This document shows, in pieces, positions 16,854 through 26,209 of a DNA stretch of 64,000 nucleotides. The notes beneath the pieces are model-generated. The model saw nothing but the letters and a program-made list of their open reading frames with translations, searched no databases and was not told where the DNA came from. Location of the stretch: the NCBI RefSeq assembly GCF_001652265.1, contig NZ_LWBS01000219.1, positions 19,760 through 83,759 of the forward strand. The letters run 5' to 3'. The DNA comes from Rhizobium leguminosarum. Its GTDB lineage: Bacteria; Pseudomonadota; Alphaproteobacteria; Rhizobiales; Rhizobiaceae. Within the stretch, counting starts at the first letter, position 1, and every line of letters starts with the position of its first letter. Position numbers and translations under genes: made by a program.

Positions 16854-18122
16854 TCAGTCGAGCCAAGCCGGAACGGAATCGAGGCTGATCAGCTCGGCAT
16901 AGGTTCTGCGCGGTCGAATCGTATGGAAATCGCTGCCCCTGACCAGAACTTCGGGCACCAGCAGGCGGCTGTTATAAGTGCCGGCCTGGACCGCGCCATA
17001 GGCGCCGGCAGTGCTGACGGCCATCAGGTCGCCGGGCTTCGGCATCGCCATCTCGCGGTCGAGCGCCAGATAATCGCCGGTCTCGCAGACGGGGCCGACG
17101 ACATCGGCGCGGATGCGCGGCGCGTTGGCCGCCGAAATCGTTACCGGGCGAATCTCGTGATAGGCCTCGTAGAGCGTCGGGCGGATGAGATCGTTCATCG
17201 CACCGTCGACGATGACGAAGGTCTTTTCGCCGCCATCCTTCACATAGAGGACCTCGGTCACCAGGATGCCGGCATTGCCGACGATCAGGCGGCCGGGCTC
17301 GGTGATGATCTTGCAGTCCAGGCCGCGCAGCTGGTTCTTGACGATTGCCGCATAGGCATCCGGCAGCGGCGGCGGATTGTTATCGTCCTTGTAGGGGATG
17401 CCGAGGCCGCCGCCGATATCGACGTGGTGGATAGTGTGGCCGTCGGCGCGGAGCGTCGCGACAAGGTCGTGCAGCAGCTTGAAGGCGTCGTCGAAGGGCT
17501 GCAGCTCGGTGATCTGGCTGCCGATATGCATGTCGATGCCGGTGACCTCAATGCCGGGTAACTTTGCGGCATGGGCATAGATGGCGCGGGCGCGTTCCCA
17601 GGAGATGCCGAACTTGTTTTCCTTCTTGCCGGTCGAGATCTTGGAATGCGTCTTTGCATCGACATCCGGGTTGATGCGGAATGAGACCGGCGCTTTCTTG
17701 CCCGCGCTCACGGCGCGCTGGTTAAGGATCTCGAGCTCGGGCTCGGATTCGACGTTGAAGCAGTAGATGCCGGCCTCAAGCGCGAAATCCATCTCGGACG
17801 GCGTCTTGCCGACACCTGAGAACATGATGCGGCTCGCCGGAATGTCGGCAGCAAGCGCGCGGCGCAGCTCGCCTTCAGAGACGACGTCGATGCCGGCGCC
17901 GAGGCGGCCCAGCGTCTTCAGCACTGCCTGGTTCGAATTCGCCTTCATCGCATAGCAGACCATGGAGTCCATGTCGGCGAAAGCTTCCGAAAAGACGCGG
18001 TAATGACGCTCCAGCGTCGCGGTGGAATAGACGTAGAAAGGTGTGCCGACCGCCTTGGCGATCTCGGGAACGGGAACGTTCTCGGCATGAAGGACGCCGT
18101 CGCGGTACTCGAAATGGTTCAC
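16854..18122 (-). CDS. lysA: Diaminopimelate decarboxylase
   Basis: A 422-residue PLP enzyme of the alanine-racemase-like fold that converts meso-diaminopimelate to lysine, the last step of the pathway. The PLP lysine is K60 in VCYAMKANSN; HVDIGGGLGIPY binds the phosphate, ITEPGRLIVG and the catalytic cysteine in VVGPVCETGDYLA (C-terminal domain) are present. The downstream-facing gene order lptM-lysA is widely conserved. lysC, the first enzyme of the pathway, is 36 kb away in this window. Confidence 0.95.
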   Translation of the reverse strand: MNHFEYRDGVLHAENVPVPEIAKAVGTPFYVYSTATLERHYRVFSEAFADMDSMVCYAMKANSNQAVLKTLGRLGAGIDVVSEGELRRALAADIPASRIMFSGVGKTPSEMDFALEAGIYCFNVESEPELEILNQRAVSAGKKAPVSFRINPDVDAKTHSKISTGKKENKFGISWERARAIYAHAAKLPGIEVTGIDMHIGSQITELQPFDDAFKLLHDLVATLRADGHTIHHVDIGGGLGIPYKDDNNPPPLPDAYAAIVKNQLRGLDCKIITEPGRLIVGNAGILVTEVLYVKDGGEKTFVIVDGAMNDLIRPTLYEAYHEIRPVTISAANAPRIRADVVGPVCETGDYLALDREMAMPKPGDLMAVSTAGAYGAVQAGTYNSRLLVPEVLVRGSDFHTIRPRRTYAELISLDSVPAWLD

Positions 18123-18133
18123 GGGCTTTTGCC

Positions 18134-18325
18134 TTAAAGAAGGGGATCGAGAAGAAAGGGCTTGTCGACGGTTCCCGGCTGTTTCGTCGGCTTGGAAACG
18201 TCGCCTTGCTTGGTTGCCGCAGCGCTCGGCGGATCGAGGTCGCCCTTACGCCCGCATCCGGCAACGGCAAGGCCGATGACGGCGAGAACCGCCGTCAGGC
18301 GGACGAGGTGCGGCAAGCTCTTCAT
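18134..18325 (-). CDS. lptM: LPS assembly lipoprotein LptM (YifL-like)
   Basis: A 63-residue lipoprotein precursor. The signal peptide ends in the lipobox LAVAGC with the lipidated cysteine at residue 24, followed by GRKGDLDPP, the hallmark of the YifL/LptM family that assists maturation of the LptD LPS translocon. The ATG at 18325 has an AGGA ribosome-binding site; a longer frame from 18346 would place seven residues before the signal. It sits 11 bp upstream of lysA, as in many proteobacteria. Confidence 0.85.
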   Translation of the reverse strand: MKSLPHLVRLTAVLAVIGLAVAGCGRKGDLDPPSAAATKQGDVSKPTKQPGTVDKPFLLDPLL

Positions 18326-18457
18326 GGATATCCTCTTCTGCGGCATTTGATGGACATCTTCATAGCGAAGTTATCCGCCTTGTGCACTCTGATTGTTGGC
18401 GGTCTTTCCGCGCCCTGCAGGAAGGACGCGGCGGCTTTTCGCCACGCCTGATATCTC

Positions 18458-19861
18458 TTAGTTGCGGGCGCGCCAGAAGGCGATCTGCCTGCGCACTTCC
18501 GACGGCGCCGTGCCGCCGAAGCTCTTGCGGCTGGCGACCGAGGCCTCGACGGTCAGCACATCATAGACCTTGTCGGTGATGTCGGGATGGATCGCCTGCA
18601 GATCGGAGAGCGGCAGCTCGGCAAGGTCGCAGCCCTTGCTTTCGGCGAGTGCGACGGCGCGACCGGTGACGTGATGGGCGTCGCGGAAGGGGAGGCCTGC
18701 TTCGCGCACCAGCCAGTCGGCAAGATCGGTCGCCGTCGAATAGCCGGAGCCGGCGGCCGCCTTCATGCGCGCGGTGTTGACAGTCATGTCGCGCACCATG
18801 CCGGTCATGGCGGCGATTGCCAGTTCCAGGCTCTCGGCGGCGTCGAAGACCTGTTCCTTGTCTTCCTGCATGTCCTTGGAATAGGCGAGCGGCAACCCCT
18901 TCATGATCGTCAGCAGCGCCACCAGCGAGCCATTGATGCGGCCGGTCTTGGCGCGCACCAGTTCGGCGGCGTCCGGGTTCTTCTTCTGCGGCATGATCGA
19001 CGAGCCGGTCGAGAAGGCGTCGGAGAGACGCACGAAACCGAATTGCGGGGTCGACCAGATGACGATTTCTTCTGCCAGACGCGACAGGTGCATGCCCGCA
19101 ATCGCTGCGATCGATAGGAATTCGATGGCGAAATCGCGGTCGGAGACCGTATCGATGGAGTTGCGGGTCGGCTCGCGGAAACCGAGCGCCTTGGCCGTCA
19201 TGTGGCGGTCGATCGGATAGCCGGTGCCGGCAAGGGCGGCGGCACCGATTGGGCTTTCATCCAGATGCTCGATGGCGTGGCGCACGCGCGAGCGATCGCG
19301 ACCAAACATTTCGACATAGGCCATGCAGTGATGGCCGAAGGTAACGGGCTGGGCGGTCTGCAGATGGGTGAAGCCCGGCATGACGCTTTCGGCATGTTCT
19401 TCGGCGCGGTCGAGGAAGGCCGCGATCAGGCCGGTCAGCATCTGCTCGGTTTTCTCAAGCTCTTCCTTCACCCAGAGACGGAAGTCGAGCGCCACCTGAT
19501 CATTGCGCGAGCGGGCAGTGTGCAGGCGGCCGGCGGCCGGTCCGATCAGCGTCGCCAGGCGTGCCTCGACATTCATATGGATGTCTTCGAGTTGACGCGA
19601 GAATTCGAAATTGCCGCTTTCGATTTCTGACAGGATCGTGTTTAGCCCGTGAACGATCTTGTCCTTATCTTCGGCGGAAATGATCCCCTGATGGGCAAGC
19701 ATCGTCGCATGGGCGATCGAACCGCGGATATCCTGCGCGAATAGCTTCTTGTCGAAACCGATCGAGGCATTTATCTCCTCCATGATCGCGTCCGGGCCGG
19801 AGGCGAAGCGACCGCCCCACATCTGGTTGGAGGATTTGGTGTCCGTGGTGTCGTCGGCCAT
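18458..19861 (-). CDS. argH: Argininosuccinate lyase
   Basis: A 467-residue enzyme of the fumarase/aspartase superfamily that splits argininosuccinate into arginine and fumarate. The catalytic loop [15 protein letters not shown] starts near residue 286; [13 protein letters not shown] and [16 protein letters not shown] are the other two conserved regions. Length is normal. The ATG at 19861 gives the family N-terminus [19 protein letters not shown]; the longer frame to 20170 is antisense to tlpA. It is divergent from tlpA with only 40 bp between start codons, so their promoters must overlap or extend into the genes. Confidence 0.95.
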   Translation of the reverse strand: MADDTTDTKSSNQMWGGRFASGPDAIMEEINASIGFDKKLFAQDIRGSIAHATMLAHQGIISAEDKDKIVHGLNTILSEIESGNFEFSRQLEDIHMNVEARLATLIGPAAGRLHTARSRNDQVALDFRLWVKEELEKTEQMLTGLIAAFLDRAEEHAESVMPGFTHLQTAQPVTFGHHCMAYVEMFGRDRSRVRHAIEHLDESPIGAAALAGTGYPIDRHMTAKALGFREPTRNSIDTVSDRDFAIEFLSIAAIAGMHLSRLAEEIVIWSTPQFGFVRLSDAFSTGSSIMPQKKNPDAAELVRAKTGRINGSLVALLTIMKGLPLAYSKDMQEDKEQVFDAAESLELAIAAMTGMVRDMTVNTARMKAAAGSGYSTATDLADWLVREAGLPFRDAHHVTGRAVALAESKGCDLAELPLSDLQAIHPDITDKVYDVLTVEASVASRKSFGGTAPSEVRRQIAFWRARN

Positions 19862-19901
19862 GAAGGTGTCCGCCTTGAGGATGCATGTCCAGGAGAATGA
19901 A

Positions 19902-20564
19902 ATGACGACAAGAAAACCCCTCGGGCTGCCATCCCTGAAATGGATCGCGATGGCCGCCGTTGCGGGTGTCGTTGCCGGTGCGGCAGCGGTATACGTGAAG
20001 CAGACGGGGATTGGCAATGGCGGCGATGAAGCGGCGTCGGCCGAATGCAAGCTCGCTAAAGACCGCATCGCCGGCATTACGCCGCTGATGAGGGGACAGG
20101 TGGCCGCCATGGTCGCCGCCAATGAGCCGCGCAAGCTGACCGCCATTTCCTTCAACGGACCGGACGGCAAACCGCTGACCCTCGATCATTTCGCCGGCAA
20201 GACCGTGCTTCTCAATCTTTGGGCGACATGGTGCGTCCCCTGCCGCGAGGAGATGCCGGCACTGAATGCGCTCGAGAAGGAGATGGGCAGCGACCGGTTC
20301 CAGGTCGTGCCGGTCAATATCGATACCGGCGACGACGAGAAGCCGAAGACTTTCCTCGCGGACACCGGCGTCGATGCGCTGCAGCTCTATCGCGACAATA
20401 CGATTGCGGTGTTCAACAGCCTGAAGAAGGAAGGCCTCGCCTTCGGGCTGCCGGTGACGCTGCTGATCGATGACAAGGGATGCCTGATCTCCGCCATGAA
20501 CGGCCCTGCCGCCTGGGACAGCGAGGATGCCAGGGCGCTGATCAAGGGTGCGATCGGGTCGTAA
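19902..20564 (+). CDS. tlpA: TlpA-type thiol:disulfide interchange protein
   Basis: A 220-residue membrane-anchored periplasmic thioredoxin. One N-terminal TM (about residues 13-32) is followed by a thioredoxin fold whose active site WCVPC uses C111 and C114; the cis-proline is in [10 protein letters not shown]. An extra cysteine pair ([16 protein letters not shown]) is typical of rhizobial TlpA. It reduces periplasmic targets, mainly for cytochrome oxidase (CuA/heme) maturation. AGGAGA precedes the ATG at 19902. It is divergent from argH. Confidence 0.9.
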   Translation: MTTRKPLGLPSLKWIAMAAVAGVVAGAAAVYVKQTGIGNGGDEAASAECKLAKDRIAGITPLMRGQVAAMVAANEPRKLTAISFNGPDGKPLTLDHFAGKTVLLNLWATWCVPCREEMPALNALEKEMGSDRFQVVPVNIDTGDDEKPKTFLADTGVDALQLYRDNTIAVFNSLKKEGLAFGLPVTLLIDDKGCLISAMNGPAAWDSEDARALIKGAIGS

Positions 20565-20573
20565 GAACGCTGG

Positions 20574-20666
20574 TCAGGAGTCTCCGTCTCCTTTTATGAG
20601 GAACACACCCGCAAGTCCGATGAGCACGAAGCATTGCAGCAGGAACATGGGAGTTTCGGTCGACAT
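20574..20666 (-). CDS. 30-residue putative membrane microprotein
   Basis: A short frame encoding MSTETPMFLLQCFVLIGLAG followed by VFLIKGDGDS. It has a polar start, one hydrophobic helix of about 17 residues (MFLLQCFVLIGLAGVFLI) and a charged C-terminus, like known bacterial single-helix small proteins. A strong ribosome-binding site (GAGGAAACGCA) sits just before the ATG. It lies in the gap between tlpA and the 3-hydroxybutyryl-CoA dehydrogenase gene, on the strand of the latter, 76 bp after it. I do not recognise a family. The ribosome-binding site and composition make it more likely than not to be translated. Confidence 0.55.
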   Translation of the reverse strand: MSTETPMFLLQCFVLIGLAGVFLIKGDGDS

Positions 20667-20742
20667 TGCGTTTCCTCGCATTCACGGCAAGGAAAGCATT
20701 TTGCGGGCGCTCGGTCCATTCAGCCTTTCTGATGATGTCTGC

Positions 20743-21624
20743 TTAGCGCGTCGGGACCGGCACTTCGCCGCGATAGTCATAGAAGCCGCGTCCGGACTTG
20801 CGTCCAAGCCAGCCGGCCTCGACATACTTCACCAGCAGCGGGCAGGGACGATATTTCGAATCCGCCAAGCCGTCATGCAGCACCTGCATGATCGAGAGGC
20901 AGGTGTCGAGGCCGATGAAATCGGCAAGCTGCAACGGTCCCATCGGATGGTTGGCGCCGAGCTTCATCGCGGTATCGATGGCGTCGACGGTGCCGACGCC
21001 TTCATAGAGCGTGTAGATCGCTTCGTTGATCATCGGCAGCAGGATGCGGTTGACGATGAAGGCCGGGAAATCCTCGGCGACGGTGATGGTCTTTTCCAGC
21101 GTGCCGACGAATTCCTTGGCGGCGGAGAAAGTCTTCTCGTCGGTGGCGATGCCGCGCACCAGCTCGACCAGCTTCATGACAGGCACCGGGTTCATGAAAT
21201 GTATGCCCATGAAGCGTTCGGGGCGGTCGGTGGCGGCCGCAAGCCGGGTGATGGAAAGGGAAGAGGTATTGGTGGCAAGCAGCGCTTCCGGCTTCAGGAC
21301 CGGACAGACCTGCGCGTAAATCTTGCGCTTGACCGTTTCATCCTCGGTGGCGGCCTCGATGACGAGATCAGACGGGGCGAGATCATTGACATCGGACGAG
21401 CCAGTGATGAGCGACAAGGTCGACTTGCGTTCCTCTTCGGTCATCTTGCCGTTCGTCACGAGGCGGGCCAGGTTGCCGTTGATGGTGGCAAGGCCGGATT
21501 CGATGCGGTCCTGCGAGAGATCGTAGATGTGAACCCTGTAACCTGCGGCGGCCGAAACATGTGCGATGCCGCAGCCCATCTGGCCGGCACCGATAATACC
21601 AATATTCTTCAACACCGCATTCAT
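20743..21624 (-). CDS. hbdA: 3-hydroxybutyryl-CoA dehydrogenase
   Basis: A 293-residue NAD-dependent dehydrogenase that interconverts 3-hydroxyacyl-CoA and 3-oxoacyl-CoA. The Rossmann motif [11 protein letters not shown] is near the start, and the catalytic His-Glu region is [37 protein letters not shown] opens the C-terminal helical domain. It is downstream of etfAB on the same strand, which suggests joint use in fatty acid, butyrate or PHB turnover. The ATG at 21624 gives the usual N-terminus [15 protein letters not shown] 21645 would add seven residues. Confidence 0.92.
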   Translation of the reverse strand: MNAVLKNIGIIGAGQMGCGIAHVSAAAGYRVHIYDLSQDRIESGLATINGNLARLVTNGKMTEEERKSTLSLITGSSDVNDLAPSDLVIEAATEDETVKRKIYAQVCPVLKPEALLATNTSSLSITRLAAATDRPERFMGIHFMNPVPVMKLVELVRGIATDEKTFSAAKEFVGTLEKTITVAEDFPAFIVNRILLPMINEAIYTLYEGVGTVDAIDTAMKLGANHPMGPLQLADFIGLDTCLSIMQVLHDGLADSKYRPCPLLVKYVEAGWLGRKSGRGFYDYRGEVPVPTR

Positions 21625-21772
21625 CTCCAACCCCCCGCACGGCATTCGCCCCCGCGCCGCCGCACTTTTCTAACAATACTGCCGGACGAAGGATCGCCCG
21701 GCAGCAGTAGTAGCCCGATAAAAGATAATTTTCCAGTCATTCGCAAGTGCGAAAGAAAAGCATTTGACGCGG

Positions 21773-22702
21773 TCAGAGCGCCTTTTGCAATTCCGGCAGG
21801 GCGTCGAAGAGATCGGCGACCAATCCATAGTCGGCGACCTGGAAGATCGGCGCCTCCTCGTCCTTGTTGATGGCAACGATGACCTTCGAATCCTTCATGC
21901 CGGCCAGATGCTGGATGGCGCCTGAGATGCCGCAGGCGATATAGAGCTGCGGCGCCACCACCTTGCCGGTCTGGCCGACCTGCCAGTCGTTCGGCGCATA
22001 TCCGGCATCGACGGCGGCTCTGGATGCACCGACGGCAGCACCGAGCTTGTCGGCAAGCGGCAGGATGACTTCCTTGAACTTTTCCGCCGAACCGAGTGCC
22101 CGGCCGCCAGAGATGATGATCTTCGCCGATGTCAGTTCCGGCCGGTCGGAGGCCGACAGCGCATCGCCGACGAAGGTCGACAATCCCGGATCGGAAACTG
22201 CCGGGATCGCCTCGACGGCAGCCGAGCCGCCTTCGGGCGCAGCAGCAAAGGATGCCGTGCGCACGGTGATGACCTTCTTCGCATCGCTCGCCTGTACCGT
22301 CTGGATGGCATTGCCAGCATAGATCGGCCGCTTGAAGGTGTCGGACGAGATCACCTCGATGATCTCCGAGACCTGGGCGACATCGAGCAGGGCTGCCACC
22401 CGCGGCAGCACGTTCTTGCCGACCGAGGTGGCGGCCGAGATGATCGTGTCGTAGCTGCCCGCCAGCGAAACGATCAGGTCGGCCAGCGGTTCGGCGAGAT
22501 TGTTGGCGAGCTCGTCGCTCTCGGCCAGCAGCACCTTGGAGACGCCGGCAAGCTTGGCGGCGGCATCGGCAGCGGGCTTGGCAGCTTTGCCGGCAACCAG
22601 CACATGAATATCGCCGCCAATTTTGGAGGCTGCCGTCAGCGCCTTGGCGGTCTGATCGGACAGGCTGGCATTGTCGTGGTCAGCCAGAAGAAGAATGGTC
22701 AT
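21773..22702 (-). CDS. etfA: Electron transfer flavoprotein alpha subunit
   Basis: A 309-residue FAD-binding subunit of ETF, which passes electrons from acyl-CoA and other dehydrogenases to the quinone pool through ETF-QO. The C-terminal FAD domain is clear: [53 protein letters not shown] and [22 protein letters not shown]. It follows etfB by 25 bp, the standard order. Confidence 0.96.
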   Translation of the reverse strand: MTILLLADHDNASLSDQTAKALTAASKIGGDIHVLVAGKAAKPAADAAAKLAGVSKVLLAESDELANNLAEPLADLIVSLAGSYDTIISAATSVGKNVLPRVAALLDVAQVSEIIEVISSDTFKRPIYAGNAIQTVQASDAKKVITVRTASFAAAPEGGSAAVEAIPAVSDPGLSTFVGDALSASDRPELTSAKIIISGGRALGSAEKFKEVILPLADKLGAAVGASRAAVDAGYAPNDWQVGQTGKVVAPQLYIACGISGAIQHLAGMKDSKVIVAINKDEEAPIFQVADYGLVADLFDALPELQKAL

Positions 22703-22727
22703 GATGATGGCTCCTGTTCCAAGCTGA

Positions 22728-23477
22728 TTACAGCACGCCGGCTTCGTTTTTGAGCTTGTCGATGAGTTCGGCGACCGACTTGACCTTGACGCCGGCCTTG
22801 CGGCCCGACGGCTCCTCGGTCTTCAACACCTTGAGGCGCGGTGTGGTGGACACGCCGAGGTCGCCGGGCGTCTTCTTGTCGAGCGGCTTCTTCTTCGCCT
22901 TCATGATATTCGGCAGTGAGGCATAACGCGGTTCGTTCAAGCGCAGATCGGTAGTCACAACCGCCGGCAGCTTGATCTCGATCGTCTGCAGGCCGCCATC
23001 GACTTCGCGGGTCACCTGAGCCTTGCCGTCACCGATCTCGATCTTCGAGGCGAAGGTCGCCTGGGCAATTCCCATCAGCGCCGCCAGCATCTGGCCGGTC
23101 TGGTTGCTGTCGTCATCGATCGCCTGCTTGCCGACGATGATCAGCCCAGGCTGTTCGGCATCGGCGACAGCCTTCAAGATCTTGGCGACAGCGAGCGGCT
23201 CGATCTGATCGTCGGTCTCGACCAGGATCGCCCGATCGGCGCCCATGGCAAGGGCGGTCCTCAGCGTCTCCTCGGCCTTGGCCGGACCGATCGAGACGAC
23301 CACCACTTCCTCGCACTTGCCGGCTTCCTTCAGCCGCAGCGCCTCTTCCACCGAGATCTCGTCGAACGGGTTCATCGACATCTTCACATTGGCAAGCTCG
23401 ACACCCGTACCATCCGGCTTCACCCGGATCTTCACGTTGTAGTCGACAACCCGTTTGACTGGGACGAGTATCTTCAT
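22728..23477 (-). CDS. etfB: Electron transfer flavoprotein beta subunit
   Basis: A 249-residue ETF beta subunit with the AMP-binding fold. It begins [20 protein letters not shown] and has the family stretches [36 protein letters not shown] and [21 protein letters not shown]. The last includes the recognition loop with the leucine used to dock dehydrogenases. It is the first gene of the etfB-etfA-hbdA run, and a TTTACGT palindrome lies about 160 bp upstream of its start. Confidence 0.96.
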   Translation of the reverse strand: MKILVPVKRVVDYNVKIRVKPDGTGVELANVKMSMNPFDEISVEEALRLKEAGKCEEVVVVSIGPAKAEETLRTALAMGADRAILVETDDQIEPLAVAKILKAVADAEQPGLIIVGKQAIDDDSNQTGQMLAALMGIAQATFASKIEIGDGKAQVTREVDGGLQTIEIKLPAVVTTDLRLNEPRYASLPNIMKAKKKPLDKKTPGDLGVSTTPRLKVLKTEEPSGRKAGVKVKSVAELIDKLKNEAGVL

Positions 23478-23639
23478 GGGGTCCTTCCTTCAGGAGAAAC
23501 TGGCTTCGGAGACTTTTTTAGAAAATGCGCGTTCGGGCGCCGCTCCGATTGTCGAATGGCGACATGGATACGCGCTTTTCCTCCAAATTCAACGCTTCGA
23601 TGACGCCGGCAGGCGATTTGCCTCGGCAATATACGGACG

Positions 23640-23655
23640 TTTACGTTCACGTAAA
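23640..23655. promoter_or_regulatory. LiuR-like palindrome upstream of etfBA
   Basis: A perfect 7+2+7 palindrome, TTTACGT-TC-ACGTAAA, sits in the gap between etfB and the rhomboid gene, 163 bp before the etfB start and 9 bp from the rhomboid stop codon. It closely matches the remembered consensus for LiuR, the MerR-type regulator of branched-chain amino-acid and fatty-acid degradation in proteobacteria, whose regulons often include etfBA. The regulator gene is not in the window. Confidence 0.5.
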
Positions 23656-23663
23656 TATTGTCG

Positions 23664-24449
23664 TCAGCGGCGGCCCCAAGGAAATCGCTGTGCCGTCCGC
23701 CCGTCCGTGCCGGCTGCGATGGCCGGGCCGGCGCCTGGGTCGTTTCTGACGGCGCGGGGCGTGACGATCTGCCGGTCGAAGAGCGGCACACCAGGCCGGC
23801 GCAACACGAGGATCAGGAAACCACCGGCCAGGATGCCGCCGACATGCGCGCCCCAGGAAACGTCGCCGTCAGGTGCGATCGCCAGCATGAAGAACTGCTG
23901 CCCGATCCACAGAAGCAGCGGCACGAAGGCCGGCAGGGGCAACGGCACACGGAAAAACACCAGCACCCAGACCCGGATGCGCGGATGCAGCATGACATAG
24001 GCGGCAACGACGCCGGAGACCGCCCCCGATGCGCCGACCAGCGGTGCTTCCGAGGTCATGGTCAGCAGGCCGTGGCAGAGCGCACCGGCGGCGGCGCAAA
24101 CGAGATAGAAAATCAGGAAGCGCAGATGTCCCATCGCATCCTCGACATTGTCGCCGAAGACCCAGAGGAAGATCATGTTGCCGGCGAGATGCCAGAAGCC
24201 GGTGTGGACGAAGGCATAGGTGAGGTAAGTCAGTGGCTCCGGCACGATTTCGAGCCCCTGCGCCAGCACCGCGTGGCCGAAGGCGATCGCCGGGATATAG
24301 CCGAGCCCGACGGTCGTCGCCTGGGCTGCCTGCTCGCTCTCAAAACTGGTCAAAAGCCAGGCCGCGATATTCAGTGCGATCAGTGCGAGCGTCACCCACT
24401 GAACCTTGATATGTTTCAGCGTGTTGGCATCGTGAAGTGGTATGAACAT
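23664..24449 (-). CDS. Rhomboid intramembrane serine protease
   Basis: A 261-residue polytopic protein of the rhomboid family, cleaving substrates within the membrane. The catalytic dyad is S141 in LVGASGAVSG and H202 in WGAHVGGILAGG; the conserved HxxxN of TM2 is H87LAGN91. Six membrane segments are visible. The C-terminal 40 residues are hydrophilic and variable. Substrates cannot be inferred. It lies upstream of the etfB gap on the same strand but is separated by 186 bp, so it is a separate unit. Confidence 0.9.
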   Translation of the reverse strand: MFIPLHDANTLKHIKVQWVTLALIALNIAAWLLTSFESEQAAQATTVGLGYIPAIAFGHAVLAQGLEIVPEPLTYLTYAFVHTGFWHLAGNMIFLWVFGDNVEDAMGHLRFLIFYLVCAAAGALCHGLLTMTSEAPLVGASGAVSGVVAAYVMLHPRIRVWVLVFFRVPLPLPAFVPLLLWIGQQFFMLAIAPDGDVSWGAHVGGILAGGFLILVLRRPGVPLFDRQIVTPRAVRNDPGAGPAIAAGTDGRTAQRFPWGRR

Positions 24450-24482
24450 AAAGGCCCCTCGGCGATCGTGATCGCGGCAAGC

Positions 24483-25061
24483 CTATCTGGTTTTTCCCGG
24501 AACCCAAAGCACATCTGCATGGCCCTGGTCATTTGCATGACGCGCAGCGACGAAGAGGAAATCGGAGAGCCGGTTGACATATTTCATCGCCGGCTCGCTG
24601 ATGATTTCGCCTTCGGTGCGGGCAAGCGCCACCATCAAACGTTCGGCGCGCCGCGCAATCGTGCGGGCAAGATGCAGATGGGCGGCGGCCGGGCTGCCGC
24701 CTGGCAGGATGAAGGATTCCAGCGGCTCCAGACCGGCGTTCAGCTGGTCGATATCGTGCTCGACGCGGCCAACCTGCGTCTCGGCGATCCGCAGCGGCTC
24801 GTAGGCCGGCGGCTCACCGGTGTCAGGGGTGGCGAGATCGGCGCCGAGATCGAAGAGGTCGTTCTGGATCGACATCAGCATGGCGTCGAGTTCAGGCAAG
24901 CCGGCCGTGTACAGCCGCGCCAGGCCAATCGCGGAATTGGCCTCGTCGATCGTGCCGTAGGCCTCGACGCGCAGATCGTCTTTGAGCCGGCGCGGGCCGG
25001 ACACCAGCCCGGTCGTGCCGTCATCGCCTGTTTTCGTGTAGATCTTGTTGAGCTTGACCAC
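24483..25061 (-). CDS. Cob(I)alamin adenosyltransferase, PduO type
   Basis: A 192-residue enzyme transferring adenosyl from ATP to cob(I)alamin. The ATP-binding start KIYTKTGDDGTTGLVSG is the PduO signature, VEAYGTIDEANSAIGLAR is the second conserved block, and ILPGGSPAAAHLHLARTIARRAER contains the arginine-rich active-site helix. Not related in sequence to CobA/BtuR-type enzymes. It is followed 33 bp later by the rhomboid gene and preceded by the twin-TM small protein gene, all on the minus strand. Confidence 0.92.
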   Translation of the reverse strand: MVKLNKIYTKTGDDGTTGLVSGPRRLKDDLRVEAYGTIDEANSAIGLARLYTAGLPELDAMLMSIQNDLFDLGADLATPDTGEPPAYEPLRIAETQVGRVEHDIDQLNAGLEPLESFILPGGSPAAAHLHLARTIARRAERLMVALARTEGEIISEPAMKYVNRLSDFLFVAARHANDQGHADVLWVPGKTR

Positions 25062-25082
25062 GGTTTCCTCCTTGAATGCCGA

Positions 25083-25286
25083 TCAGGTCGGGCGGCCACC
25101 GCCGGTCAGCCAGAGCGTCAGCATGATCAGGATGACGGCGACCGCCTGCAACAGCACACGAAGCTGCATCAGCTTGTTGGAACGGTTGGCATCGCCGCCC
25201 TTCATCATGTTGAATAGACCGCGGATCAGGACGAGGGCGACGACGCCCATGACGATGATCGCGAGGATATAGGTGACTGTGGACAT
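25083..25286 (-). CDS. Twin transmembrane helix small protein
   Basis: A 67-residue protein with two hydrophobic helices (YILAIIVMGVVALVLIRGLF and LLQAVAVILIMLTLWLT) joined by a polar loop (NMMKGGDANRSNKLMQLR). This is the layout of the alphaproteobacterial twin-TM/HIG1-like family; in mitochondria HIG1 proteins act with cytochrome oxidase, but the bacterial role is not established. The long frame reaching 25739 is antisense reading through the SDR gene. It lies between the SDR gene and the cobalamin adenosyltransferase gene, as in many rhizobia. Confidence 0.85.
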   Translation of the reverse strand: MSTVTYILAIIVMGVVALVLIRGLFNMMKGGDANRSNKLMQLRVLLQAVAVILIMLTLWLTGGGRPT

Positions 25287-25300
25287 GGCATTCAGCTTTC

Positions 25301-26134
25301 TCAGTCCATCCAGCGCATCAGGCGGTAGAAGAGGTCTGCCGGAAGCAGCCGCTTCAGGAACATGCCCTGCTTGGCCGGAGTCGTTACGGGATAATGTGGC
25401 CTCGGATCTTTCGAGTTCAATGCGTGTTTCAATACGGAATAGACCGCTTCCGGGCCGAGTTTGTGGCGATTGACCGGTCCCGATCCGTCGAGTCTCGCCA
25501 GTTGCCTGATGTAATCGACGGCGTGCGGCGAATTCTCGATGTCGATATGCTCCTTGATCTTTGCGAGCGCATTGGCGGTGAACCGCGTGGCGATCGGTCC
25601 CGGCTCGATCAGGCTCACATGGATGCCGCTGCCCTGCAGCTCCATGCGCAGGGTGATGCTGAGGCCTTCGAGCGCGAATTTGGAAGCGGTGTAGGCGCCG
25701 CGATAGCGATAGGGGACGACGCCGAGGATCGACGAGCATTGCACGATCCGCCCCTGGCCACGTTTGCGCATCGGCGGAATGACCTGCCGCGTCAGTTCAT
25801 GCCAGCCGAAAAAATTCGCCTCGAACTGCGCGCGCAGCGTTGCCGTCGACAGATCCTCGACGGCGCCCGGCTGACCGTAGGCGCCGTTATTGAAGAGCGC
25901 GTCGATGCGTCCGCCGCTGCGTTCCAGAACCGCGCCGACCAGGTCGGAAATCGTCTCTGTCCTGGCATAATCCATCAGGAAGGCTTCGATGCCTTCTGCT
26001 TCCAGCCCCTTGAGATCGTCCGGCTTGCGCACCGTCGCGAAGACACGCCAGCCGTCGGCTTTCAGCGCCCGCGCGCAATGAGCGCCGATACCGGACGAAC
26101 ATCCGGTCACGACGATGGTGCGCTGCTCCGCCAT
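25301..26134 (-). CDS. SDR-family oxidoreductase
   Basis: A 277-residue classical short-chain dehydrogenase. The NAD(P) motif TGCSSGIG is near residue 9, the structural NNG of ALFNNGAYG is at about 86, and the catalytic YxxxK is in YRGAYTASKFALEG with the serine in CSSILG. The arginine in TVRKPDDL suggests NADP preference. The C-terminus is basic and amphipathic. The substrate is unknown. It starts 75 bp from the divergent YihY-like gene. Confidence 0.88.
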   Translation of the reverse strand: MAEQRTIVVTGCSSGIGAHCARALKADGWRVFATVRKPDDLKGLEAEGIEAFLMDYARTETISDLVGAVLERSGGRIDALFNNGAYGQPGAVEDLSTATLRAQFEANFFGWHELTRQVIPPMRKRGQGRIVQCSSILGVVPYRYRGAYTASKFALEGLSITLRMELQGSGIHVSLIEPGPIATRFTANALAKIKEHIDIENSPHAVDYIRQLARLDGSGPVNRHKLGPEAVYSVLKHALNSKDPRPHYPVTTPAKQGMFLKRLLPADLFYRLMRWMD

Positions 26135-26209
26135 GGAATGATTCCTGTACAAAATGGGACTCGTTTCCCATATTCGGCCAGAGGATACAATCTGGAAAGC
26201 CGAGACGGA

